The notes: generated from the sequence alone by a model not told the origin. Positions 35,264-44,113 are shown, counted from the stretch's first letter. The stretch: DNA of 64,000 nucleotides from Belliella calami (GCF_022549695.1 NZ_JAKZGS010000003.1:124001-188000), one strand, 5' to 3'. Numbers and translations are program-made.

Positions 35264-35866
35264 ATGGCTTTTGAACTTCCAGAATTACCTTATGACTTAA
35301 ATGCGCTTGAGCCGCATATTGATGCAAAAACTATGGAAATCCATCATGGCAAGCACCACAATGCTTATGTTACTAATTTGAACAAAGCTGTAGAAGGATC
35401 TGATCTTGAAGGAAAATCACTAGAGGATCTGATGAAAGTAGCTGGTTCAAATGCAGCCGTAAGAAATAACGGTGGAGGTCATTTCAACCATAGCCTTTTT
35501 TGGACAATTTTAGCTCCGAATGCTGGAGGTCAACCATCAGGTGATTTGGCTAAAGCAATTGATGCTAAATTTGGATCTTTTGATGCTTTGAAAGAAGAAT
35601 TTAACAAAGCTGCTGCAACTAGATTTGGTTCAGGTTGGGCTTGGTTGTCAGTTTCTAATGGCGAACTAGTAGTAAGCTCTACTCCAAACCAAGACAATCC
35701 TACTATGGATGTTGCAGAAGTAAAAGGTACTCCAATCTTAGGATTAGATGTATGGGAACATGCATATTACCTCAACTACCAAAACAGAAGACCTGATTAT
35801 GTGTCGGCATTTTGGAATCTTGTGAATTGGGAAGAAGTAAGCAAAAGATTTGAAGCAGCTAAATAA
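35264..35866 (+). CDS. sod: Fe/Mn superoxide dismutase
   Basis: 200-aa cytoplasmic enzyme dismutating superoxide. Metal ligands: H27 (MEIHHGKHH), the His in [10 protein letters not shown] near 75, and [11 protein letters not shown] near 162-166 (Asp and His). The GQPSG context after NAGG is compatible with Mn or cambialistic use, but metal choice cannot be decided from sequence alone. No signal peptide. Confidence 0.95.
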   Translation: MAFELPELPYDLNALEPHIDAKTMEIHHGKHHNAYVTNLNKAVEGSDLEGKSLEDLMKVAGSNAAVRNNGGGHFNHSLFWTILAPNAGGQPSGDLAKAIDAKFGSFDALKEEFNKAAATRFGSGWAWLSVSNGELVVSSTPNQDNPTMDVAEVKGTPILGLDVWEHAYYLNYQNRRPDYVSAFWNLVNWEEVSKRFEAAK

Positions 35867-35884
35867 GTTGTATTACTTTTCACC

Positions 35885-35923
35885 CAAAAAAGCCCAGGAA
35901 GTTTATCTTTCTGGGCTTTTTTT
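35885..35923 (+). terminator. Terminator after sod
   Basis: AAAAAAGCCCAGGAA...TTTCTGGGCTTTTTTT hairpin. It closely resembles the terminator at 37804-37841, at the far end of the peptide cassette. Confidence 0.9.
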
Positions 35924-36428
35924 GTAGGTGTTACGACAAGACACAAAGAATGAATTAGGGGGAGAAATTGTACAAACGATGATTTGCATAAACGAAGTAA
36001 TCGGAATGGATTTGATATGAATGAAGCAAAGATTGTTTACAGAAGAAGATTCCAGACTTGGTACCTGTCCCTGAATATAAGGATGTTTTCTTGCCTGAAA
36101 AGGCTGGGGTTTTTGCAAAAATTTACTGTAAAAAGCTTTCATAATCTTAGGGTCAATTACTATCAATGTTTTTTTAATATGACTATCCGCTTCCTTGCAC
36201 GTAGCCAAACAATGGGTTGTTGGAAGAACGATTTGTGGTTCTGTTGACTGTGAGCTGTTGTCTGCTGACGAGTATCCGCAACTTATAAAGGTACTTCTTA
36301 CCCTACGTGCAACATTGCGGATACTCATATTTTTTAATCAAAAAATTTGATGATATTTTTTGCAATTATATTTTTTTTTTTAGTTTTCCACCGTTGTTAA
36401 TTTTTAAAAACTCTTAAACTAGTTCACA
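35924..36428. repeat. Gene-poor stretch with nested inverted repeats
   Basis: About 500 bp between the sod terminator and the first peptide gene. Bases 36181-36204 are repeated inverted at 36303-36326 (19 of 24 match; the 10-mer TTGCACGTAG is exact). GAGTATCCGCAA (36270-36281) pairs perfectly with 36315-36326. A run of 13 T's lies at about 36367-36380. A 141-codon minus-strand frame covers it but has no family motif and is probably chance or decayed sequence. Confidence 0.6.
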
Positions 36429-36617
36429 ATGAAAAGAAATGTTATTTTGCTAATGGTAAGCTTTTTTTGCTTTAGTAATCCAAAGTTTGAAGTTGCTGCA
36501 GTAGTAGCAGGCACAATTGTAAATTGCCCTGGGGGAGATAAGTATATCTGCTATATAAAAGATGGGCTAGAGGTAAGGAAAGGAAGAGGAAGAACTGAGG
36601 TTATTATCAATCCTTAA
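36429..36617 (+). CDS. Small exported two-cysteine peptide (NVEALA-like), copy 1
   Basis: 62 aa: basic start, hydrophobic leader (about residues 4-16), then a short mature part with CPGGDKYIC (C33, C41) and a basic, strand-like end (KGRGRTEVIINP). It shares C-P-x-G-D-K-Y-x-C and the G.G...V.I ending with the next gene. Size, leader and two late cysteines recall the NVEALA peptides of Bacteroidota, whose function is unknown; the NVEALA motif itself is absent. The next gene starts 1 bp after its stop. Confidence 0.72.
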   Translation: MKRNVILLMVSFFCFSNPKFEVAAVVAGTIVNCPGGDKYICYIKDGLEVRKGRGRTEVIINP

Positions 36618-36618
36618 T

Positions 36619-36810
36619 ATGAAAAAGATTCTAATATTTACTTATTCGTTGTTTCTTGCTTTTCTGTTGTTTTTTACATTTGAAAATACAGCGCAGGGTA
36701 GAAGAGAGGTTATTAGTTGTCCTTCTGGAGATAAATATGTTTGTATGCATTCTCATGGAGAACTTGGTACAATTTACAGGGGGAAAGGCACAGTGGTAGT
36801 TATTCATTGA
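36619..36810 (+). CDS. Small exported two-cysteine peptide (NVEALA-like), copy 2
   Basis: 63 aa: leader at about residues 4-20, possible cleavage after NTAQG, then CPSGDKYVC (C34, C42) and YRGKGTVVVIH. It is a clear paralogue of the preceding peptide in the cysteine core (7 of 9 core positions identical) while the leaders differ, suggesting selection on the mature part. It lies 1 bp after copy 1 and 5 bp before the propeller lipoprotein gene, so the three form one operon. Confidence 0.72.
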   Translation: MKKILIFTYSLFLAFLLFFTFENTAQGRREVISCPSGDKYVCMHSHGELGTIYRGKGTVVVIH

Positions 36811-36815
36811 TCAGT

Positions 36816-37799
36816 ATGAAAAAAAGTAAATTGTGGGTATCGGTAGTAATGGTGATTGCTACCGGTTTTTTATTTTCATGTGAAGATAGCTCTAACAAAG
36901 GACGCCATGATAGGATTTTTGATGAAGTTGTCCTTGTTGATAGTATGTATTTGGAACTGCCTTTGTACCGAATTCAATTCGATCTGGATACTGGATATGG
37001 GTATTATTATCCAGAGAAAATGATTTTTAAATTCGATCAAAAATTCCGTACGCTAGATACCTTGGGTAGGTGGGGGGATGGGCCCAAAGAAAATCTTATG
37101 GTGAGAAACTTTCAGATCAATCAATCACGTAGTGTGGAAATTTTTGATTCAGAATTGAATAGGTTTAAAATTCAGGATTTTAATGATTCTGTTTATTTTA
37201 GTCATAATTTTAGTAAAAGCATCTTGGGGGGATCATATTTCGGTGATAATAAGTTTATTGTTTGGTCTATTGAAGATAAGGCTAAATTAGTTTTTGATTA
37301 CATAGATATATCTTCTAATGAAATTAAACCTGTTGAGGAGATAAACATTCTGTTTCGAGAAGATCACTCTGGATTAATTTATGAAGGAGTAGTCAATGTT
37401 TCGAGGAATGAGCTATTTTTCACTTCATATTTTGCGAGTTTTATGTTTAAATACAATTTTCAAACTGGTGAAGTAACGCATTCTAAGTATATTCAAGACT
37501 TCCCTTTGCCACAGGTCTTAGAAATAGGTTCGGGTGTAATGTTGGACAATGCTGCGGAATTAATTTTGGATAGTTTTATTTATGAAGATAAATTGATTTT
37601 AATTTCTAATGTAGGAGAAAGAAAGTTTCCTGGTCAAAGAATCTTGGATGTCTACAATACAAAGTCTTTGAAATATGAGAAATCGTTTCTTTTACCTAAA
37701 TTGAATGACACTGCTCCAGATGAAGGTTTTTTGCATGTGAATGGTCTTATTGGGATTTTGTATGAAGACTTGGTAGGTATTTTTAAAGTCAAAGACTAG
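36816..37799 (+). CDS. Six-bladed beta-propeller (BF3164/TolB-like) lipoprotein
   Basis: 327-aa lipoprotein: leader then ATGFLFSCEDSS. The mature protein has repeated strand patterns ending in Y/F..D, e.g. 'MIFKFDQKFRTLDTLGR', 'VEIFDSELNRFKIQDF' and 'DVYNTKSLKYEKSFLLP', with GRWGDGPKE matching the G.G.GPGE-type motif of 6-bladed propeller lipoproteins. I recall such proteins being neighbours of NVEALA peptides. The ATG at 36816 follows peptide 2 by 5 bp; the longer frame overlaps peptide 2 and lacks a leader. A role in binding, exporting or sensing the peptides is inference. Confidence 0.75.
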   Translation: MKKSKLWVSVVMVIATGFLFSCEDSSNKGRHDRIFDEVVLVDSMYLELPLYRIQFDLDTGYGYYYPEKMIFKFDQKFRTLDTLGRWGDGPKENLMVRNFQINQSRSVEIFDSELNRFKIQDFNDSVYFSHNFSKSILGGSYFGDNKFIVWSIEDKAKLVFDYIDISSNEIKPVEEINILFREDHSGLIYEGVVNVSRNELFFTSYFASFMFKYNFQTGEVTHSKYIQDFPLPQVLEIGSGVMLDNAAELILDSFIYEDKLILISNVGERKFPGQRILDVYNTKSLKYEKSFLLPKLNDTAPDEGFLHVNGLIGILYEDLVGIFKVKD

Positions 37800-37803
37800 T
37801 TTG

Positions 37804-37841
37804 AAAAAAAGCCCAGAAAATTTTATTTCTGGGCTTTTTTG
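37804..37841 (+). terminator. Terminator after peptide cassette
   Basis: AAAAAAAGCCCAGAAA...TTTCTGGGCTTTTTT, a strong hairpin with U tail, nearly the same sequence as the sod terminator at 35885-35923. Confidence 0.9.
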
Positions 37842-38006
37842 TTTCTATACCGAACGAACGATATGTACGATTATGATACACATAATATTTTGTTTTATTT
37901 TTTAAAATACTGAAAATAAGAATGTTAAGAATTATTTTTTGCTTTGGCACTTGTTTTTCATTAGGGAGGATACCAAACGATTCGGACACAATTAATTCCA
38001 ACACTA

Positions 38007-40439
38007 ATGAAAATCACGATACAAGTATTCACGATCTTTTTCTTCTTCCTTTTAGGAATGAGCAATCTAGCGGCAAAAGATATGACAGAAATCACAGGTC
38101 AGGTAAAAGATCAAAAAGGAGAATCTCTTCCTTTCGTAAACGTCATGTTGATGGACGCCCAAAGCGGATCATTGCTGACTGGAGCTGTGACCGACGAAGC
38201 AGGGAATTTCAGAATAGAATCTTCCAAAGGAGGAAAGATGCAGCTTGTAATCTCCTCAATAGGGTTTGAAACTTTCGAGTCTGAATCTTTTGAAATTCAA
38301 TCTGGTGACAAAAAAGATTTTGGTGCAATCACCATGGAGGAAGAGATAGCAGCGCTTGGAGAAGTGACAGTAAGAGCCACAAGACCTGAAGTAATCATCG
38401 AGCCTGACAAAACAACAGTAAACATCGAAGGGACAGTAATGGCTGAAGGCAATACAGCCTTAGACGTCATCGGTAGATCTCCAGGAATATATGTAGATCA
38501 AAATGGAGTCATCAACCTCAACGGAAGATCAGGCGTGACTGTGATGATCAATGACCGCCAAACATACATGAGTGCAGAAGATCTGGCTAATTTCTTAAGG
38601 GCAATGCCTGCTGACAATATCAAAAGCCTGGAAATCATCAACAATCCCACATCAAGGTTTGATGCTGAAGGTGGCGCTGGAGTGATCAATATCAAATTGA
38701 AAAAAAATAACATTGACGGTGTATTTGGAAGTGTTCAGGTAGGAGGTCAGTACAATGGACAATTTGCCCCAAATACAGGAGTGACTGTAAATGCCAAGAA
38801 AGGCAAATGGACAAACAATGCAAGTGTCAACTACAGTGAATATGCAGTTTTCAACGATTTGGAAATCAACAGGAATTTCCAGTTGGATGAAGGGATTTCA
38901 AATTTTGATCAAGAGAGTAGGATTACGACTAGAAATAGAAACCTGTTTTTTTCGGGAGGGTCTGATTACGAAATCAACAAGAATCACAGTGTGGGCGTGA
39001 GCGTACAAGCATCTGGATCAAATGGAAAAGATGTGAGTGCTGCACTTACTGAGGTGTCAAATCCTGGGACTGAAGACAGGAACTTTCTCAGATCCCTGAA
39101 TGATAGCAAGAATCAAAATAGAAGGGTATTTGCAAACTTCCATTATGTTGGTTTGCTGGATACTTTGGGTACCAAAATTACTACTGATGTTGACTTCACA
39201 AATATGAATTCAAATGCTGAGGCTGTGCTTTCAAATGCATATTGGTTGAATCAAGAGGAAAGTCAAGCCGTGAATGATAGAATTAGAAATATAAATAGTA
39301 TGGATTACAACATCTTTACTGCAAAAGTTGATTTCACAAAACCATTTGGAAAGGGAAGAGTGTTGGAGACAGGTTTGAAAGGAAGTTGGGTGAAATCAGA
39401 CAATGACCTGGACTTGGCTCGCTCGTTGGAAGAAGCTCCTTACACTCCTGATCCCAATAGCAATAGGTTTGTGTACAATGAAAATGTGTTGGCTGCTTAT
39501 GCTACATACAAGAGCAAGTTTTCAGACAAGGTGAGTTTTCAGGCTGGTTTGAGAGGAGAGTATTCTGATATTCTAGGGACTTCTGTGACATTGGGCCAAG
39601 AAAATTCCCAAAAGTACTTTGATCTTTTCCCTAGTGTATTTGTGCAGCACAAGGTGAGTAAGGATTACCAGATTATTTACAATGCAAACAGAAGAATAAC
39701 CAGACCAAATTATAGGCTATTGAATCCTTTTGTATTCTACATCGATCCCTTGACTACTGAAAGGGGAAATCCAAACTTGAGACCTCAATATGCACACAAT
39801 CTTGAAATGAATCACGTAATCAAAGGGGCATATCAATTTAGTCTGGGGTATTCTTTGACCACGGATGTCTTTCAGCAAATCTTCGAACAAGATGAAGAGT
39901 CCAGAACTACGACTACTTTCAATGCCAATTTGGATAGGTCACAAAATATAAACTTTAGAGCAATAGTTCCTTTGGAAATCACGCCTTGGTGGAATACCAA
40001 CAACATGCTTCAAGTGAATTATTCCCAGTGGAAGTCCATGATCGGTGATGCAATGCTGGATGTGTCACAAGTGTCTTACATGATGAGATCTCAGCATAAT
40101 TTTATCTTGCCAAAAGGATTCAAAGCAGAAATCATCGGCATGTACATGGGGCCAATGCTTTGGGGGCAGGCTACAATTGGAGCAATGGGTGGATTGGATG
40201 CTGGTATTACAAAATCATTTGCAAAAGAGAAATTCACACTTACAGTCAACGGAACTGATTTATTGAGGACACAAGTGATAAGGGCAAATGTACAGTTTGA
40301 TCAGATTGATACCACCTTCAGACAGTATAGAAGCAACCAAGGTGTAAGATTGACTTTGAGGTATAAATTTGCTCAAGGAGAAAGCTTTAGGGTGTCAAAC
40401 AGAAGTGGAAGTACTGAAGAACGAAATAGATTGGATTAG
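38007..40439 (+). CDS. TonB-dependent-type outer-membrane beta-barrel receptor
   Basis: 810-aa outer-membrane protein. Signal peptide residues 1-23, then a carboxypeptidase-regulatory-like domain ('ITGQVKDQKGESLPFVNVML', about 28-110). The plug domain follows with 'DVIGRSPGIYVDQNGVINLNG' and 'IKSLEIINNPTSRFDAEGG' (about 150-235). The rest is the OMP_b-brl_3-type barrel seen in Bacteroidota. It could import a ligand or act in protein export or signalling. It follows the peptide cassette by 200 bp but a strong terminator separates them. Confidence 0.88.
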   Translation: MKITIQVFTIFFFFLLGMSNLAAKDMTEITGQVKDQKGESLPFVNVMLMDAQSGSLLTGAVTDEAGNFRIESSKGGKMQLVISSIGFETFESESFEIQSGDKKDFGAITMEEEIAALGEVTVRATRPEVIIEPDKTTVNIEGTVMAEGNTALDVIGRSPGIYVDQNGVINLNGRSGVTVMINDRQTYMSAEDLANFLRAMPADNIKSLEIINNPTSRFDAEGGAGVINIKLKKNNIDGVFGSVQVGGQYNGQFAPNTGVTVNAKKGKWTNNASVNYSEYAVFNDLEINRNFQLDEGISNFDQESRITTRNRNLFFSGGSDYEINKNHSVGVSVQASGSNGKDVSAALTEVSNPGTEDRNFLRSLNDSKNQNRRVFANFHYVGLLDTLGTKITTDVDFTNMNSNAEAVLSNAYWLNQEESQAVNDRIRNINSMDYNIFTAKVDFTKPFGKGRVLETGLKGSWVKSDNDLDLARSLEEAPYTPDPNSNRFVYNENVLAAYATYKSKFSDKVSFQAGLRGEYSDILGTSVTLGQENSQKYFDLFPSVFVQHKVSKDYQIIYNANRRITRPNYRLLNPFVFYIDPLTTERGNPNLRPQYAHNLEMNHVIKGAYQFSLGYSLTTDVFQQIFEQDEESRTTTTFNANLDRSQNINFRAIVPLEITPWWNTNNMLQVNYSQWKSMIGDAMLDVSQVSYMMRSQHNFILPKGFKAEIIGMYMGPMLWGQATIGAMGGLDAGITKSFAKEKFTLTVNGTDLLRTQVIRANVQFDQIDTTFRQYRSNQGVRLTLRYKFAQGESFRVSNRSGSTEERNRLD

Positions 40440-40474
40440 GTTAATCGAAAAGAAGAAAACTCTTCTGAATTGAT

Positions 40475-40502
40475 CAAGCCCCGAGGATTCCTCGGGGCTT
40501 GT
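40475..40502. terminator. Convergent terminator
   Basis: CAAGCCCCGAGG-ATTC-CTCGGGGCTTG perfect hairpin between the TonB-type receptor and the M14 peptidase, usable from both sides although the U tails are short. Confidence 0.75.
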
Positions 40503-40505
40503 TTG

Positions 40506-43079
40506 TTATCTTCCAGTTCCTGCTTTGATTGTTTTGCCAAAGAATATGGCATTCAAATAAAGCTTGTTGGTGCCAAACCAGAATGCACGAAAATTCGGGT
40601 TGTCAACAAAGCCAATAACTTTGCCCTTGCCTACACTTGATACACTGATAGTGGCAGATTCTCTGATCTGATCTAAGTTGAATGGATGGACATATCCACT
40701 TGCCAAAGGCTCTGACGTGTAGATCATGGGGTTGGCATATGGGTTCTCGGAAGGGATCAAAAACTGATTCCCGCTTCTGAAACTGTAAAGTTCTGGTGAT
40801 TCGTATCCGTATCCTATTGGATGTGTATTGTCTAAGCGGACATTGAAAATTGCACCTCCGGTAACTCTAGCGCCAGTTGCATTGTTGAAGTCAGCATAGG
40901 ATTTTTGGGTTTCAGATTCCTGTATTGTTTCAGTTTTGAATTTGAATGAACCAATACCATTTTGATCGAGCCAAGCAAGTGAAGTGCCTTGAGCTACCAA
41001 TGTCCCTCCTGCATTTATCCAACTTTTCAATTTCTCAATACCTTCTTTTCCCAAGTCATTGAAATTTCCATTTGGTGCTAAGATGGTATTGTACCTATTT
41101 AAGTCAGAGGAGCCGAGTCTTTGTAAAGACAATAAAGTAACTGGGATCTCAAACCTTTGATCCAGTAAATGCCATATTTCTCCAGCTTCACTACTGGAGA
41201 CACCACCATCTACCAGAAGTGCTATCTTGGGAGTGTCAAGCACATCTAAGCTAGGTGATCCAAGGTTGATTCCCTTTGTGTTGCTGCTGTTGATAGCATA
41301 GATTTCTATTCCTGTTGATTTGGCAACAGCCTGAAGGTCTGCATAGAAATCGTTATCATTCACCTTACTTTGACCTTTGTCGACAAAGATGCTTCCTCTT
41401 TTGAATTTCAAGCCATCATTTGACTCAAGCTCTGCATGGCTTACTCTTACGAGATAGCCTTTTTTCAATAATTGATAAGCGGCTTTTGGGGCATAATACT
41501 CTCCCCATTCAAAAGCATAAGTTTTTGCACCAGCATCACCATTCACTTTTCCTTCACTCAATTTATGGGATTTGCTGACTTGTTCCACACTTGCCAAATT
41601 GAGTATCCGACTGCTCAAAGCTACGTAATTCATATTAAAGGCCATTGGCATGGTCCAAGCTGAGACATCATAAAACAAACTGTCTTGGAAATCAGTCCTA
41701 GTTTCAAATATTCCTTTGATCAATCTGTATTGAGGTTGGTTTAGCGGTACGATATAAGCTTTCTCTTTTTTGAATTCAACCCCATTCACAGTGATATCCT
41801 CCATCAAGCTGTAAAGATCAATATCATGCTGTAGGATAAGGTCGGCTAAATGATATCCTCTTCCTGCGTCTTCCTGTGTTCCAAAAATGAAAGCTTTATC
41901 AGTATCAAGATCTGATTCTGTTTTTGCCTCTTTGTAAAAGTCTTTCAAATAGGTATTTAATTCTTCCCTGAGCTCTTTGGCAGCTTTTATTGAAGATAGT
42001 GTAGTGTTGAATTGATTCTTGATGGTAAATTCGAATTTTAGCGGACCGTAGATACTCTCTTGCAAGTGACCACGAGAAGAAGCTTGCTCAAACAAGATTC
42101 CTATTGAGCCCTGTACATCTGGGTAAGTTGAGCCTTTTCCGTAGTTGAAATCATCAAAATCCTCCTTGCTGTAATAGAGTGAACCGATGCTATCCAAGGA
42201 GTGTGCATGATACCTGCTGATTTTTTCGGTGAGTTCAAAATTCCTTTTTGGAGTCAATGGGTGGTTTCTACTTGGTACACCAGGTTGGAAAAAGTATGTG
42301 CTATTTGCTCCCATTTCGTGAAAATCCAATTGAATGTTTGGCAACCAATCTTGAATGACAGCGACCCTATTTCTTGATTCAGGATGTTGGACAGGTAACC
42401 AGTCTCTATTAAGGTCAAACCAATAGTGGTTTGTACGACTTCTTGGCCAAGGTTCATTGAGCTCCCTATTCGCTGGATCACCATTAGGTGTAGAGCTTTT
42501 GTTTGAATTGACCCAAGAAGCAAATCTATTTACACCATCGGGATTGAGGGATGGGTCGATTAAGATGATCATGTTTTCCAAATCAGGTGCCACATCTTTC
42601 GATGCAGCAAAATGATAGGCTGCCAGCAAGGAAGCGTTGACAGCTGAAGCTTCATTTCCATGGACTGAATAGCCAGCATATACCACTACAGGCATATCTT
42701 TGGTATTCAGGTTTACGTTTGGAAGTCTCATCTTTTTTCTTTCAGACTTGATTTCCCCGATTTTGGAATGGTTTGAAGGACTCGTAATCGTCAAAGTCAG
42801 CTGTGGTCTCATTTCATAAGTTCTGCCGATTACTTCTACTGTAACCCTATCTGATGCAGCAGCGAGGGCATTCATATACATTACAACTTGGTCATAAGAT
42901 GCATGCCACTCACCTACTTCAAAACCCAATACATCCTTTGGAGTAGGGATATTAGGGTCATAGAAGTGATTGTCAGGAAGGTAATACGAAAGGTCTATTT
43001 GAGAATAACCCAACGTAGAATTGAAAAAAAGAAAGATGGTAAAGCATCTTGTTAAGATATTTTGCGGCAATATTTTCAT
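40506..43079 (-). CDS. M14 family zinc carboxypeptidase, secreted
   Basis: 857-aa exported protein (signal peptide to about ...TLGYSQ). The M14 catalytic domain covers about residues 55-380: zinc motif VHGNEAS near 138-144, 'LIDPSLNPDGVNRF' near 180, the third ligand in LDFHEMGAN near 250, and the catalytic Glu in GILFEQASSRG near 330. The C-terminal half includes a class I glutamine-amidotransferase-like Rossmann region ('PKIALLVDGGVSSSEAG...'). Such large M14 proteins degrade extracellular peptides; specificity unknown. Confidence 0.9.
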   Translation of the reverse strand: MKILPQNILTRCFTIFLFFNSTLGYSQIDLSYYLPDNHFYDPNIPTPKDVLGFEVGEWHASYDQVVMYMNALAAASDRVTVEVIGRTYEMRPQLTLTITSPSNHSKIGEIKSERKKMRLPNVNLNTKDMPVVVYAGYSVHGNEASAVNASLLAAYHFAASKDVAPDLENMIILIDPSLNPDGVNRFASWVNSNKSSTPNGDPANRELNEPWPRSRTNHYWFDLNRDWLPVQHPESRNRVAVIQDWLPNIQLDFHEMGANSTYFFQPGVPSRNHPLTPKRNFELTEKISRYHAHSLDSIGSLYYSKEDFDDFNYGKGSTYPDVQGSIGILFEQASSRGHLQESIYGPLKFEFTIKNQFNTTLSSIKAAKELREELNTYLKDFYKEAKTESDLDTDKAFIFGTQEDAGRGYHLADLILQHDIDLYSLMEDITVNGVEFKKEKAYIVPLNQPQYRLIKGIFETRTDFQDSLFYDVSAWTMPMAFNMNYVALSSRILNLASVEQVSKSHKLSEGKVNGDAGAKTYAFEWGEYYAPKAAYQLLKKGYLVRVSHAELESNDGLKFKRGSIFVDKGQSKVNDNDFYADLQAVAKSTGIEIYAINSSNTKGINLGSPSLDVLDTPKIALLVDGGVSSSEAGEIWHLLDQRFEIPVTLLSLQRLGSSDLNRYNTILAPNGNFNDLGKEGIEKLKSWINAGGTLVAQGTSLAWLDQNGIGSFKFKTETIQESETQKSYADFNNATGARVTGGAIFNVRLDNTHPIGYGYESPELYSFRSGNQFLIPSENPYANPMIYTSEPLASGYVHPFNLDQIRESATISVSSVGKGKVIGFVDNPNFRAFWFGTNKLYLNAIFFGKTIKAGTGR

Positions 43080-43159
43080 TTTTATTTATTAGTTGGCTGT
43101 AGTTTCAAACTATTTTTTGTAGATTCGATTCATTAGAATTTAAGCTTAAATTTCCAAAC

Positions 43160-43390
43160 ATGGAATATGTCTCCCCTAGTTCAATGAATTTAATTGTGCC
43201 AAATGCAGTTTTCTTTGCATTTGCACTTTATGCTATACTATGGCTGTGGTGTATTGTTGACTTATTAAGATCCGAATTTAAGGATAAATCAGTAAAGATG
43301 CTTTGGGTATTACTCTTGATTTTTGCAAATCCATTGGCACCATTTGTTTATGGCCATTTAGCACGCAAACAAAAACTTAGATATAGATGA
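43160..43390 (+). CDS. PLDc_N domain small membrane protein, copy 1
   Basis: 76 aa with two helices (about residues 10-33 and 46-64) and the phospholipase-D-nuclease N-terminal-like signature: 'WLWCIVDLLRS' followed by 'KMLWVLLLIFANPLAPFVYG'. No catalytic domain is attached. Such stand-alone domains are of unknown function. It overlaps copy 2 by 4 bp (ATGA). Confidence 0.78.
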   Translation: MEYVSPSSMNLIVPNAVFFAFALYAILWLWCIVDLLRSEFKDKSVKMLWVLLLIFANPLAPFVYGHLARKQKLRYR

Positions 43391-43629
43391 ATTTATTGAT
43401 AATTGGAGGGGTAGGCGGAGCCGGTCTTTTGATATTTGGTTTTCTAGCCTTTGTGTTCTTTATTTTTTGGGTTGTCACTATAATTGATATAGTTAGATCT
43501 AATTTTCAAGATCCGAATATGAAATTGATTTGGATTTTGATAGTCATATTTACAAATCCAATAGGGACTATTATCTATTGGATAATTGCGCCAAATCAAA
43601 AGATTAATAATTTTAACAGATTTAATTAA
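43387..43629 (+). CDS. PLDc_N domain small membrane protein, copy 2
   Basis: 80 aa: a glycine-rich start, 'FWVVTIIDIVRSNFQD', then 'KLIWILIVIFTNPIGTIIYW', the same two-helix layout as copy 1. Translationally coupled to copy 1 and followed 5 bp later by copy 3. Confidence 0.8.
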   Translation: MNLLIIGGVGGAGLLIFGFLAFVFFIFWVVTIIDIVRSNFQDPNMKLIWILIVIFTNPIGTIIYWIIAPNQKINNFNRFN

Positions 43630-43634
43630 AAGCT

Positions 43635-43808
43635 ATGTTTGGATTAGGAATAATAGGATTATTGATTTACGCATATACTATATATGACGTATTGACAAGA
43701 AGGTTTGGTACAGGGAGTGATAAAATTGTTTGGATTTTGGTGGTGTTGTTTTTGCCATTGCTCGGCACTATCCTTTGGTTTCTTTTTGGTAGAAAAGGGA
43801 CTAGTTGA
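43635..43808 (+). CDS. PLDc_N domain small membrane protein, copy 3 (57 aa)
   Basis: Very short gene: MFGLGIIGLLIYAYTIYDVL, then a TRRFGTGSDK loop, then IVWILVVLFLPLLGTILWFL and a short basic tail. The pattern Y-D-V...K-x-V-W-I-L-V-V-x-F-x-P-x-x-G-T-I-x-W is the PLDc_N signature of its two upstream neighbours. It lies 5 bp after copy 2 on the same strand and completes a three-gene tandem array. Confidence 0.75.
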   Translation: MFGLGIIGLLIYAYTIYDVLTRRFGTGSDKIVWILVVLFLPLLGTILWFLFGRKGTS

Positions 43809-44113
43809 AATAGGAAATCTAGCAGTGTCTCATCCTGAAATAGATGATAGTTTTCTGTTAACTTCTCAATATTTCCAGTCACGTCTTGAAAATAGTTGAC
43901 ACTTTTTTTATTGATTTTTCTTTATTTTCGCTAGCCATTCAATTGCCCCGTCTGGTCAAAAGTGGATCAGATATTTACCATTGCATTGGGTTGAAACCCA
44001 ATGTTATTGTCAGTTGCCCTTACAGGGCATATTCTCATTTCTTTGTCAGTACATTACACTCCTGTCTCTTGTCTTGCTTTACACCTCTCGTCTCAAATGA
44101 ACAGGTTCAATTT
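43809..44113. repeat. Repeat-rich intergenic region
   Basis: 305 bp between the PLDc_N array and the convergent TIGR01777 gene. Bases 43887-43947 carry the dispersed repeat shared with 18913-18959, 4227-4250 and (inverted) 19179-19199. Two palindromes follow, CATTGGGTT-GA-AACCCAATG (43984-44003) and TGCCCT-TAC-AGGGCA (44015-44029), then a pyrimidine-rich 'ctgtctcttgtcttgc' tract. No gene. Confidence 0.7.

Noticed and set aside
35903-36328. 141-codon minus-strand open frame next to the peptide cassette
   Set aside because: It runs through the sod terminator and the inverted repeats, has no signal, domain or compositional sign of a protein, and its Ser-rich part comes from the repeat sequence.
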